This document shows, piece after piece, positions 51,896 to 61,592 of a stretch of 64,000 nt of DNA (position 1 is the first letter of the stretch; each line of letters opens with the position of its first letter). Where the stretch lies: positions 1 through 64,000 of the forward strand of contig NZ_SRRZ01000003.1 of the NCBI RefSeq assembly GCF_013179805.1, given 5' to 3'. The stretch is from Microcoleus asticus IPMA8. GTDB taxonomy: Bacteria > Cyanobacteriota > Cyanobacteriia > Cyanobacteriales > Microcoleaceae. Position numbers and translations under genes: made by a program. The notes under the pieces were generated by a model, which saw nothing but the letters and a program-made list of their open reading frames with translations, was not told where the DNA came from and made no database searches.

Positions 51896-52197
51896 ATTAG
51901 TCATTAGTCATTAGTCATTAGAAGGAAAAATTTCCGCATCTGCCACTCTACTCCTCTTTCTGTGAAGTCTTGTAAAAATCTTCGTGGAAATGCGTAAAAA
52001 TTCCGCGCCGAATCAGATTAATAGATAGCTAATTCATAGTACCGCGATCGCACTAACTTTATGCCAGTTAGGGCGATCGTTTTTTTAGTAATACCAGTTT
52101 CAAAAAAAGAATGCAACTGTAGACAAGCTCCAAACCAACAGCTTCATCAGTAATTCCCAAATCTAAAATCTAAAATCTAAAATCTAAAATAACCTGA
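51896..52197. other. Repeat-rich intergenic region
   Basis: No gene. It begins with TTAGTCA heptamers and ends with four AATCTAA heptamers (52157-52188). In between is GCGATCGCACTAAC and a partial complement. Confidence 0.6.
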
Positions 52198-55100
52198 CTA
52201 CTCACTAATCGCGATCGCCACTCGATCTCGCCCGCCAGACTTAGCTCGATAAAGTGCCTTATCCGCCGCTTCAATCAGCATTTTCGGGGAATGTTGACTT
52301 TCCGAAACGCCCGCAACTCCCAAGCTGAGAGTCACGCAATCGCTGACAACAGACTTGATGTGGGGAATTGCCAAGGCTTTGACGCGGCTGCGGATTCCCT
52401 CAGCAACAGCCTGTGCAGCCACGATATCCGTATTTGGCAAAATTATCCCAAATTCCTCGCCGCCGTACCTAGCAGCCAAATAGAGGCGTTCTGCAGGTGC
52501 GTTCGTGCAAGCATCCCCGATCGCCCGCGCCACTTGCTGCAAACAAGCATCCCCGGCTTGGTGGCCGTAATTGTCGTTGTAAAGTTTAAAACAGTCAATG
52601 TCGCACATAATCAAAGATAGCGGTTCCGAAGAGCTAGACTGCTCCCATTCCCCGTTTATCACCTCATCAAACCGGCGGCGGTTAGCTAATTGAGTCAGAC
52701 TGTCCAAATTCGCCAACCCGTCCAACCGCTGGTTAGCAGCAGCTAACTGTTGGTAAAGTAAAGATTGTTCGATCGCGATCGCCACTTGAGTACCCAACTG
52801 ACTCAGCAAATCCATATCAAATTGCTGCCACTGGCGGGGTCCCGAACAGTGGTGAGCAATCAGCAAACCCCACAACTTCGGCACTTGACAAGAACCGTTA
52901 CCTTCCCGAGGTTCCATTCCCTGCTGGACAATCGGCACTACCAAATTTGCCTTCACCTGACACGCCGCCAAAAAATTAAGGTGACACTCGCTCAAATTAG
53001 AAGCATGAACATCCTCTATGGCGCGAATGCGGCCCTTTAAATACTGTCCGATGTAAGTATTAGCAAAACAGCAATCGTCAATTGGCACCCCCTTCAGTGG
53101 AATCCATCCTTCTCCAACCGACTCCACCACCACATCTCCATTCCAGTCGGGTCGGAAGCGGAAAACCAGGACGCGATCGGTTGCCAAAAACTCCCGGACT
53201 TCCGCTACTGTAGTGTTGAGAATATCTTGGAGATCCAGAGAAGAACGGATGCGCGATTGAATCTGTGCGATCAGGCGTTCCCGTTCTATTTGTTGCCGCA
53301 GCGCTACTTGGGCTTGCTTACTTTTAGTAATGTCCCGACCTTCCGGCAGCAGCAATACTATTTTGCCAGTTTCATCCGCGACCGGTTTGAGAGAAAAATC
53401 AACAATTGCCGTCCGATTTGCACCTTGAAGTTCCACTTCGTAGCGAACAAATTCACCTTTTGCCGATCGAGAAATCGCATCTTGCAACTGTTCCCGCACT
53501 TCCTCAGAATCTCCCCACCACGGCAATAGCCAAAACGGTCTATTTGCCACATCCCGCAGCTTAATTCCCGCGAAATCCAGAGAAGTTCGGTTAGCTTCCA
53601 GCAGAGTGCCGTCCGGTTTCAACAAGCTCACAAATTGGAAAGAAGAATCAAAAATTGCCCGAAAGCGCCTTTGAGAATCTCCCAACATTGCCGTCACCTT
53701 TGCGCGAGAGGTAATATCGCGGAAGCGCCACACCCTGCCAATAATATTTTGTCCGACTCGAATCGGCTGCGTGTAGCGCTCAAAAGTTCGGCCGTCTTTA
53801 AATTCAATAATATCGCAGCCTTCGGACTCCGCATCGCTATAAATTTCTTTAACTCTCTGCAAAAAAGCGCTCGGATCTTTAACTTGCTTAGTGAGAAATG
53901 TCAGCCTCACCGTTCTATCCATTGAGTTTCTAACTTCTTCATAAATTCCCCACATTTGGACTAACTTTTCGTTAAAACTAATCAGTTCTCCGGCGGTAGT
54001 AACGGCGAGGATGCCGTCTGCAGTTGCTTCCAAGGTAGCGTGCAGCAGAGAGCGCGATCGCTCTAATTCTGCTGCGATTAATTTGCGTTCCGTGAGGTTT
54101 CGCACTGCTTTCACCTGCACTAAACGACCTTCCCACAATACGAATTTGCTGCGCACATCAGCGGGAAAAGCAGTTCCGTCTCGCCTGAGAAAAATAGTTT
54201 CACAGACTGTATTGGTGGCCGCTGAAATCATTTGCGCTGCTTGTTTGTATGATTTCGGCGACAGCAGTTCCAGCAAGCTCATTCCCGCCATTTCCGCAGG
54301 TTCGTAACCGAACAGCTCGGCAAAATTGCTGCTGACGCTCAAAATTGTGTCGCGGTCAGCCACGGCAACTGCTTCAAAATAAGCTTCGGATTCAAGCAAG
54401 CTCGGTACTACTGTATTCCTGCCATTTTCGCGGCGGGAGTAGCTGTTGCTAATTAGCTGTTTCAATTGCATATTTGCCGAGTACAAAGCGGCCATAGCTT
54501 GCCGGTACAAGGCAGTACGTTTATCGACTTTTTCTGCGAGGCGATCGCGATATTCTCGCAGTTCTTTTTCCACTCGAATTAAATCAGTAATCTCTACTGC
54601 AAACACGATCACGCCAGCAACTTTACCTGTTTCGTCGCGGTAAGGTATTTTATCTGTCCGCACCCAGCATTTTTGACCCGAGACAGTTGGCAGCAGTTCG
54701 ACTTTACCCTGTTTGGGAAGACCGGAATTGATTACTTCCAAATCTTCTAAATAATATTGCTCTGCTTCATCTGGATATATTTCATAAAAAGATTTACCTT
54801 CTAATTGAGCTGCGGGCAAACCTCTCGATGCAGCGGCAGCTTGATTAATTCGCAGCAGGCGGCTTTCGGTATCTTTGTACCAAATCATCGCCGGCACGGA
54901 ATCAAAAATAATTTGCTGTTCTTGTTGCTGCCGGCGCATTTCTGCTTCTGCTTGTTTTCTTTTAATTATTTCTTGTTGCAGTTTTTGGTTGGCTTTTTTT
55001 AGTTCAGCAGTGCGTCTTTCTACTCTTTCTTCTAGTTGGTCGTAGTATTTGGTCAGCAAGTTTTGCTGCTGTTCGCGTCGCATTGCTTCTAATTTAAAGC

Positions 55101-56169
55101 TTTCGCTAACTGACAAACTTGACGATACAAAATCTGCTAATATTTGGGTAAATTCCTGTTCTTCTTCCGTCCAATCGCCGTCAGAACCGTGGCGTTCGGC
55201 GCTGACTATTCCCGCCATTTGACCTGCCAGCACAATCGGTACGTTTAACAGGGAAGTCGTGGTGCCCCAATCGGCAAAATAAGAACCGACAAGTTCTCGC
55301 GTTCTCGGGTCATTTTCTGCTGCCACAGTTGCGATCGCACTTGCGGAGCTTAAAGCTTGAAAATATGCCGGACAGTCGGCGGCTGTGATGATTATTTGTA
55401 CGGAATGGAGTTTAGTATTTTGTTCGTAAAGGTCGATGCAGTGAAGATGCGTTTTGTCTTCGCCGTACAGCCAAATACTGGCTCGATCGCAGTTGACAAT
55501 ACTGACAGCAGTTTCTGTTACTTCGCGGATGAATCCTTCTAGATTGTGGCGTTGTTTAAGTTGACTTTTGGCTAATTCTGCGATCGCCCAAGTTGGACTG
55601 CGCCAATTTTCTCTCTGTTTGGGTGGCACCGATAGCCTCGATGACTGCGAAGCGGTTTTAATTTCTTCGCAAACTAACAGTACAGCCGGCAGTTGGAAAT
55701 TGGCAATTGAGCGACCATTGGTATTTTCCTCTATTTTCCAGTCAACCGCAAGCATTGCGCGCGCGGTTGCTTTTACCGCGATAATCCTGCCGTCTTTGCA
55801 AGTCAAATTACCTTCCCAACAGGCAACTTTTGGAATTGCCGTACCGTTTTCCGGCTGGGCCAATCCGGCAAATTCTGCCTGCATTTGCCCTTGCTCTTGG
55901 CAGTAAAATATGTTAAAAATTGAATGACAAATTAATTCCTGCGATTTGTATACGAGGCGCGACTCGCCGAATTGATTGAGCGAAAAAATTCTTCCCAAAG
56001 CGTCTAGGACGAAGTAAATGCCAGGAAAATTGTCGTAGAGAGTTAGATACCAATCCTGTTCGACTTGTTGACCGTACGAAAGTTTGGCTGCCGCGAGCTC
56101 GCCCTCCGTGTCGGTTAAGTGAGAATTGTTGGTTTCTGGGTTGCTTGAATTACTTTTTTTAGCAAACAC
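52198..56169 (-). CDS. Multi-PAS/GAF diguanylate cyclase
   Basis: A 1323-residue soluble sensor that should make cyclic di-GMP. In order: PAS (about 45-150), GAF (about 200-355), coiled coil, PAS (about 410-535), two to three more PAS (about 590-940), a phytochrome-type GAF (about 970-1140) and GGDEF. The active site is GGEEF at 1236-1240; the inhibitory RxxD site is not present at its usual place. The second GAF has Cys1062-His1063 in NLSECHLNFL, then CQVKANLVVPI, as in bilin-binding GAF domains. No membrane segment is seen. The gene stands alone. Confidence 0.9.
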   Translation of the reverse strand: MFAKKSNSSNPETNNSHLTDTEGELAAAKLSYGQQVEQDWYLTLYDNFPGIYFVLDALGRIFSLNQFGESRLVYKSQELICHSIFNIFYCQEQGQMQAEFAGLAQPENGTAIPKVACWEGNLTCKDGRIIAVKATARAMLAVDWKIEENTNGRSIANFQLPAVLLVCEEIKTASQSSRLSVPPKQRENWRSPTWAIAELAKSQLKQRHNLEGFIREVTETAVSIVNCDRASIWLYGEDKTHLHCIDLYEQNTKLHSVQIIITAADCPAYFQALSSASAIATVAAENDPRTRELVGSYFADWGTTTSLLNVPIVLAGQMAGIVSAERHGSDGDWTEEEQEFTQILADFVSSSLSVSESFKLEAMRREQQQNLLTKYYDQLEERVERRTAELKKANQKLQQEIIKRKQAEAEMRRQQQEQQIIFDSVPAMIWYKDTESRLLRINQAAAASRGLPAAQLEGKSFYEIYPDEAEQYYLEDLEVINSGLPKQGKVELLPTVSGQKCWVRTDKIPYRDETGKVAGVIVFAVEITDLIRVEKELREYRDRLAEKVDKRTALYRQAMAALYSANMQLKQLISNSYSRRENGRNTVVPSLLESEAYFEAVAVADRDTILSVSSNFAELFGYEPAEMAGMSLLELLSPKSYKQAAQMISAATNTVCETIFLRRDGTAFPADVRSKFVLWEGRLVQVKAVRNLTERKLIAAELERSRSLLHATLEATADGILAVTTAGELISFNEKLVQMWGIYEEVRNSMDRTVRLTFLTKQVKDPSAFLQRVKEIYSDAESEGCDIIEFKDGRTFERYTQPIRVGQNIIGRVWRFRDITSRAKVTAMLGDSQRRFRAIFDSSFQFVSLLKPDGTLLEANRTSLDFAGIKLRDVANRPFWLLPWWGDSEEVREQLQDAISRSAKGEFVRYEVELQGANRTAIVDFSLKPVADETGKIVLLLPEGRDITKSKQAQVALRQQIERERLIAQIQSRIRSSLDLQDILNTTVAEVREFLATDRVLVFRFRPDWNGDVVVESVGEGWIPLKGVPIDDCCFANTYIGQYLKGRIRAIEDVHASNLSECHLNFLAACQVKANLVVPIVQQGMEPREGNGSCQVPKLWGLLIAHHCSGPRQWQQFDMDLLSQLGTQVAIAIEQSLLYQQLAAANQRLDGLANLDSLTQLANRRRFDEVINGEWEQSSSSEPLSLIMCDIDCFKLYNDNYGHQAGDACLQQVARAIGDACTNAPAERLYLAARYGGEEFGIILPNTDIVAAQAVAEGIRSRVKALAIPHIKSVVSDCVTLSLGVAGVSESQHSPKMLIEAADKALYRAKSGGRDRVAIAISE

Positions 56170-56258
56170 TTTTAGCTTAACTCGACTGTAATTAATTTTA
56201 CTTTCTGGAATTTAACTTTCTTGTGAAACTAAATTAAACCTGTTGTTTGAAAAAAGTT

Positions 56259-56285
56259 ACAAGTTGTAATAAATTTACAACTTGT
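56259..56285. promoter_or_regulatory. ACAAGTTGTA palindrome between divergent genes
   Basis: ACAAGTTGTA and TACAACTTGT form 10-bp arms around 7 nt, about 90 bp upstream of the diguanylate cyclase start and 180 bp upstream of the anion transporter. It could be an operator or a small hairpin. Confidence 0.35.
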
Positions 56286-56465
56286 CCAGCACCCTGCTTT
56301 TCGCTTCCCAATGCAACCACTTTGTTTGTTTGTAGTTGGTAGACCGTCTGCCGGCGATATTTCCCGCTAGTTGCAATGCCAGCAGGTTTAGCTGCAATTA
56401 CCCGGTCTGTACTTTTAGCATCCCAGACAATCGAAAAAAACGGCAATCAATAGTTTTAAGTATAT

Positions 56466-57653
56466 ATGATAACACTCAAATACCTAGTATTGGGACTGAC
56501 TTACTTGGGATTCGGTTTGGGATATTTGCCGGGACTGCGGATGAACCGGGCGGCGGTGGCAATTGTCGGGTCAGCTTTGGCGGTGGCTTTAGGGATACTG
56601 GATCTCAAAACTGCTTGGGAGGCAATCGACCCAGGTACGATCGTTTTTTTGCTGGGAATGATGATCGTTAATTCGGCTTTGGGAGCATCGGGTTTTTTTC
56701 AACTCGCTTTGGAGTTTTTAACTCGCTTTACTCGTTCTCCTTTCGGCATTATGGTAGCCATTACTTTTGGCAGCGGCATTCTATCGGCATTTTTTCTCAA
56801 CGACACTACTGCTATTTTGCTCGCCCCTTTAACACTGAGTCTTACTCGCTCTTTGTCTCTCAATCCTATCCCTTATCTTTTGGCTTTAGCCGGAGGTACT
56901 AATTTAGGTTCGGTGGCGACTGTGAGTGGGAATCCGCAAAATATTCTCGTCGGTTCTTTTTCGGGAATTAGTTATTTAGAATTTGCCCGGTCTCTCGCAC
57001 CGGTAGCTTTAATTTGTTTGCTGGTTCAAGTAGCTTGGCTGTGGTTGCTTTATCCAGAAGTGCGTTCTTGCAAATCTTTGCCGGAGGTTCCCCAAGTCCG
57101 CTATCGATTGTTCAAACCTTTACTAGCAAAAAGTTTGTGGGTGACAGCAGGACTTTTAGTAGCTTTTTTGGCGGGAGTACCTTTAGCAGAATCTGCTTGG
57201 ATTGCTGCGAGTATATTGTTAATCACTAGGCGTGTCAAGTCCGATCGCATTTTGCAAGGCGTTGACTGGAATTTGCTAGTGATGTTTGCGGGATTGTTTG
57301 TGGTTACTAAAGCAACTCAACAACTGGGTTTGTTGGACAATTTAACTAATTTGACTGGTACGCCGCTGAGTTTGTTGGGAGTAACAGTAATTCTTTCTAA
57401 CTTAATTTCTAATGTACCGGCAGTGTTAGTTCTGCAATCGGTGATTGTCAAAACAGATACACAAGCTTGGCTGTTGTTAGCGGCGGGTTCTACTCTAGCG
57501 GGTAATTTAACTTTGTTGGGTTCTGTGGCTAATTTAATTGTAGCTGAAGTTGCAGGAAAATCAGGCGATTATTTGACTTTTAAAGAACATTTGCGGTTCG
57601 GGCTGCCGCTGACTTTCGTTACTTTGGGAATAGCTTATTTTTGGCTCTATTAA
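56466..57653 (+). CDS. ArsB/NhaD-superfamily anion transporter
   Basis: A 395-residue inner-membrane protein with about ten to eleven helices. It shows the two-half ion-transporter pattern: GILSAFFLNDTTAILLAPL and GGTNLGSVATVSGNPQNILV in the first half, VILSNLISNVPAVLVLQ and GNLTLLGSVANLIVAE in the second. This is typical of SLC13/ArsB/YbiR-like permeases, moving anions such as arsenite, sulfate or dicarboxylates. No ars genes are nearby, so the substrate is open. Confidence 0.87.
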   Translation: MITLKYLVLGLTYLGFGLGYLPGLRMNRAAVAIVGSALAVALGILDLKTAWEAIDPGTIVFLLGMMIVNSALGASGFFQLALEFLTRFTRSPFGIMVAITFGSGILSAFFLNDTTAILLAPLTLSLTRSLSLNPIPYLLALAGGTNLGSVATVSGNPQNILVGSFSGISYLEFARSLAPVALICLLVQVAWLWLLYPEVRSCKSLPEVPQVRYRLFKPLLAKSLWVTAGLLVAFLAGVPLAESAWIAASILLITRRVKSDRILQGVDWNLLVMFAGLFVVTKATQQLGLLDNLTNLTGTPLSLLGVTVILSNLISNVPAVLVLQSVIVKTDTQAWLLLAAGSTLAGNLTLLGSVANLIVAEVAGKSGDYLTFKEHLRFGLPLTFVTLGIAYFWLY

Positions 57654-57833
57654 AAGGCGATAATTCCGGCACGATCGTGCTCATACAATTAAATTTTAGC
57701 CTCGCGCTTTTACCTGTGCCAACTGGATTTGTTTTCCATGAACCGCAGAGGGCGCAGAGGGGAGATGAGAAGAGAATAGATGAGAGGGAAAGAGGTAGGT
57801 TGAGAAATCCTTGCAGATTTCGGTATAAAGTCT

Positions 57834-60800
57834 TTAGGTTTCTGTTTGGCGCACAACTGCAAAACTCGCGATTTTCCAAGGCTCTATCTTAAATCCTCGT
57901 CCTTCGGGCAACTTTTCAGACAAATTGGCAGGCCGTTCTAACAAATCTACTGCCTCTACAATTTCTAATCCCAAATCACTCTTGAATTCTAACACAGTCT
58001 CTTTTCCCTCGGATTCGCAACACCGCAAAATCCACACATTAGAATCGTCTTGCGATTGTTTGAAAGCCATCAACACTAAATTTCCGGCGGACAAATCTAA
58101 GAACTTGCCAACTGCCGGCAGAGTCTTGCGGTCATTTTTCTCTAACTTGGGTAACACCTTTACTAGCAGCGGCAAATTCAACTCGTAGCCGCGCCGAACT
58201 GTGCCCGCCTCTTGCCAATTTCCAGCATGGGGATAGACTGCACAAGTAAATTCCGAAACTCCTACATCTGCTTGTTCATCGGGCCAAGTCGAACCCCGAA
58301 GCAAAGTCAGCCGAATTCGATTCGGTTGAAGGTCGCAACCGTATTTGCAATCATTGAGCAAACTCACTCCAAAACCGTCATTGCTGATATCAGTCCAGCG
58401 CAAAATCGGCACTTCCCATTTTGCTTTTTCGGCGGGTGTTTGCGGCTTGGTTGTACGTGCGATCGCACCGCCGGGAATTTCGCAAGTTGCAAAATCTGCT
58501 TCTACATTTAACCCAAAGGCTGCTTTTACTAAAACGTGAGTTTCTTGCCAATCTGCAACTGTCTTGATTTTCAGCAGAGGCGAACCTATTTCTACTATAT
58601 AATCTTGGCAAAACTCCGATTTGCCAATTTGTCGGGCTACGCGCAAACTCTGCCGTATTTCTCCCTGCTCTACCCAAGAAATATCTTTGAGTATCGGCGC
58701 AGGTAATTGATGTGTTTCATAATTTGGATCGATATTCCAAGCATCCCAATATTGACCGCTGTCTTGAAATGCTTGCAGTTGATTCCCGCCTGCTGCATTC
58801 AAGACTTCTCTGTTATTTACTTTATCCCAAATGCTGGATAAATCCCCGGTTTTTCCGTCTACTGTTGCCCGAATAAATTCATTTTCTACAACCATTTCTG
58901 CGGCTGCAAAATGCGTTTCTTGACCAGGTGTGTTTTTTTGCGCTATACCGTATGTAAGTTCTGATAACTCTGTCTTTTTTTCAGTTTCTGGACTCGCGGA
59001 CGCATTATCTACAGTTTCAGCATCTTCGCGACACAGCCAAAACAACTGGTAGCCAACGGCGGGGAGATTATTTGCCCAGAATAACAGTGTAGATTGCGAT
59101 GGGAGTCGATCGCCCCTGACAATCTGCGAAGCCAGTGGCTGTCCTGAAAAATCGTAAATTTTCCAAGCTGAATCAGCCACATCGGGAAGCGGTACGGCGA
59201 CAACCTCAGAGCGCGACCAATTGAGGGTATTGAAAATCAAAATCGGTTGAGCGTCGGGCTGCGGAGGATTCGGCAGAGAAATTTGAGCCGAGATTGCATC
59301 CAAAGATTTTAGCAGGATTTCGCGACAAGTGCGATCGACCTCGGCAAAAGCTCGATTAGCATCCGCGTAAACTTGGGCGATCGCAGAACCGGGCAAAATA
59401 TCGTGAAACTGGTTAAACAAAATTTGTTTCCAAGCTGATTCTAATTCTGATTTCGGATAAACCGCTCCAGTACAAATCGTTGCCAGCGAAGACAGCAACT
59501 CCGCTTGGTAGAGCAATTCTTCGCAGCGGCGGTTTTGGCATTTTTGGTCCGCGCGAGTCGTGTAGCAACCCCGGTGGAATTCTAAGTACAGTTCGTCTTT
59601 CCAAACGGGGAGAGTGCGGGGAATAGTTTTGAGTTGTGAGATGGGAGGATTTGCATCCTTCATTGCCGACAATTTTGACAATTCTCGCGCCCGCAAATTC
59701 TCCTGATTGTCCGATTCTAGAACATCGCTTTCTGTCCTAGTTGTCGCAACTTCTGGCAAAAACTGACTCTCAATCAAAGACAAATAATCAACCGCTTTCG
59801 CAAACTCCAACTTCGGGAAAAAAGGCGACATTTTCCAGCGTTTCGCCACCTCCAACATATCACGAGTCGGGCCGCCGCCGTGGTCGCCAACCCCAGGCAA
59901 CCAAAGAGCATCTTGCAAACCAGTCTTAACTTGCCAGTCAAAAGCATAACTTGCCATTTTCACAGATTCTATACTTTCGCCAATTGGAGGAGACATCATA
60001 CTAAATATTTTAGTACCGTCTAACCCTTCCCACCAAAATGCACCGTGGGGAAATTCCGTTGTATCGTTCCACCGCAACTTTTGTGTCACAAAATAATCAA
60101 CTCCACCTTGCAGCAAAATCTGAGGTAATTGCCACCCAAAACCGAAAGTATCCGGTAGCCAAGCCACCCGCATCAATTCCCCAAATTTTTCTTTTGCATA
60201 ACGCTGTCCGTAAAAAACTTGCCGCACCATTGATTCAGCGGAAATCAAGTTTAAATCCGGTTCTACCCACATCCCGCCGACAACTTCCCAGCAACCCGCC
60301 GCCACCTGTTTTTTAATCGCTGCAAATAAGTCCGGCCGATGTTCTTCCATCCAAGCATAAAGCGCGGGAGTTGAATGGCAGAAAATCAAATCGGGAAATT
60401 CCGATTGCAATTTCAATACCGACTCAAAAGTTCGCTTTGCCGCTTCCCAAGTTTCCGGGACAGGCCACAGCCAAGCTAAGTCTAAATGAGCGTGACCGAC
60501 CAAATAAATTTTACCTGTATATATAGATGTCCGATCGCCACTTTCTCCTATATATATAGATGTAGCTTTGCTATTTTCTCCAAGCTCTAAAACCGCATCT
60601 TTTCTTCCTCTCTCTGTAGTTTCTGCGGCCTCTGCGTTTCCCTCATCTAAATCCCCAGAAAAAGTCCGCAGATATTCCAGTAAATTGTGCCGCAAAACCG
60701 ACAGCGATCGATCGAACTTTTGGCGATCGCTCACCGCCGACCAATCAATCAAACCAAGCGCCAAATCAATCTCAGATTTCAGCGTTTTCCCCTTGACAAA

Positions 60801-61409
60801 CATGGGGCTATTTGCTATTGTTTCAGTGGAGAGGTATTGGGAATTTACATTTTCTAAATTTCGACTTAGCGAATTTTGCAAAATTTCTAATTCGGCAGCC
60901 ACAAAACCCGGATCGAAACAACAAGAGTCAGCAGCTTCGTACAAACAAATCGATCGCACTAAAGCACCGCTATCGTGACCCGGACTTACCAACCGCAAAA
61001 TTACTAAAAATTCATCTCCGGGATTCGCCGACGAACTCAACAAAACTCGATCGGCAAAATCAAATAAATCTCCCTGTCCGACTAACTCGCCGTTGACAAA
61101 AATTTGAGCATCTTCTGCCCACCAAGTCAAGCCCAGCAGCAACCGCAAACCAACCACAGGATAGCCGTCCAAACTGTCAGGAATTACAAATTGCTGGCCC
61201 AAATACAAAACTTGTTTCCCCGACGGCCACGCAATATGTCCTTTGCTGTTAAGTTCGGCAACAGGGCTGTTACAAATATTTACCGAAGAGACAGCCGAGT
61301 CAGAATCGCAGTACCTCCAGCCAGACTGAACCTCCACTTGGCTGAGGCGGCGCAACTTTTCGACAGTGGCAGAAATATTATTGCTAGCAGGTGACACAGA
61401 AGCGCTCAT
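57834..61409 (-). CDS. GH38 alpha-mannosidase
   Basis: A 1191-residue glycoside hydrolase family 38 enzyme that removes alpha-linked mannose. An N-terminal domain (about 1-300) has a jelly-roll-like part (DAQIFVNGELVGQGDLFDFA). The catalytic barrel starts with VGHAHLDLAWLWPVPETW near 305 and has WVEPDLNLISAESMVRQ and the nucleophile Asp in AWLPDTFGFGWQLPQI near 420. Beta domains follow, including VVGGMWVEP-linked metal residues and KTGDLSSIWDKVNNREVL. No signal peptide, so cytosolic as in yeast Ams1-type enzymes. It may trim stored or recycled glycans. Confidence 0.94.
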   Translation of the reverse strand: MSASVSPASNNISATVEKLRRLSQVEVQSGWRYCDSDSAVSSVNICNSPVAELNSKGHIAWPSGKQVLYLGQQFVIPDSLDGYPVVGLRLLLGLTWWAEDAQIFVNGELVGQGDLFDFADRVLLSSSANPGDEFLVILRLVSPGHDSGALVRSICLYEAADSCCFDPGFVAAELEILQNSLSRNLENVNSQYLSTETIANSPMFVKGKTLKSEIDLALGLIDWSAVSDRQKFDRSLSVLRHNLLEYLRTFSGDLDEGNAEAAETTERGRKDAVLELGENSKATSIYIGESGDRTSIYTGKIYLVGHAHLDLAWLWPVPETWEAAKRTFESVLKLQSEFPDLIFCHSTPALYAWMEEHRPDLFAAIKKQVAAGCWEVVGGMWVEPDLNLISAESMVRQVFYGQRYAKEKFGELMRVAWLPDTFGFGWQLPQILLQGGVDYFVTQKLRWNDTTEFPHGAFWWEGLDGTKIFSMMSPPIGESIESVKMASYAFDWQVKTGLQDALWLPGVGDHGGGPTRDMLEVAKRWKMSPFFPKLEFAKAVDYLSLIESQFLPEVATTRTESDVLESDNQENLRARELSKLSAMKDANPPISQLKTIPRTLPVWKDELYLEFHRGCYTTRADQKCQNRRCEELLYQAELLSSLATICTGAVYPKSELESAWKQILFNQFHDILPGSAIAQVYADANRAFAEVDRTCREILLKSLDAISAQISLPNPPQPDAQPILIFNTLNWSRSEVVAVPLPDVADSAWKIYDFSGQPLASQIVRGDRLPSQSTLLFWANNLPAVGYQLFWLCREDAETVDNASASPETEKKTELSELTYGIAQKNTPGQETHFAAAEMVVENEFIRATVDGKTGDLSSIWDKVNNREVLNAAGGNQLQAFQDSGQYWDAWNIDPNYETHQLPAPILKDISWVEQGEIRQSLRVARQIGKSEFCQDYIVEIGSPLLKIKTVADWQETHVLVKAAFGLNVEADFATCEIPGGAIARTTKPQTPAEKAKWEVPILRWTDISNDGFGVSLLNDCKYGCDLQPNRIRLTLLRGSTWPDEQADVGVSEFTCAVYPHAGNWQEAGTVRRGYELNLPLLVKVLPKLEKNDRKTLPAVGKFLDLSAGNLVLMAFKQSQDDSNVWILRCCESEGKETVLEFKSDLGLEIVEAVDLLERPANLSEKLPEGRGFKIEPWKIASFAVVRQTET

Positions 61410-61592
61410 ATTTCGCTAAAATAAAACTTGTGTAAGGAATCAAAGATCGGATTGAACCGCGAAGACGCAAAGGACGCGAAGAAATAAAGGTTTCAGAGGG
61501 TTTGAAGCTGCGATTAAGATCTTGCTTTGATTTTACAGGAATATTCAGCAATTCCGGCGCGAATCAAAAATCTGAATTGAATAATAAAACTT

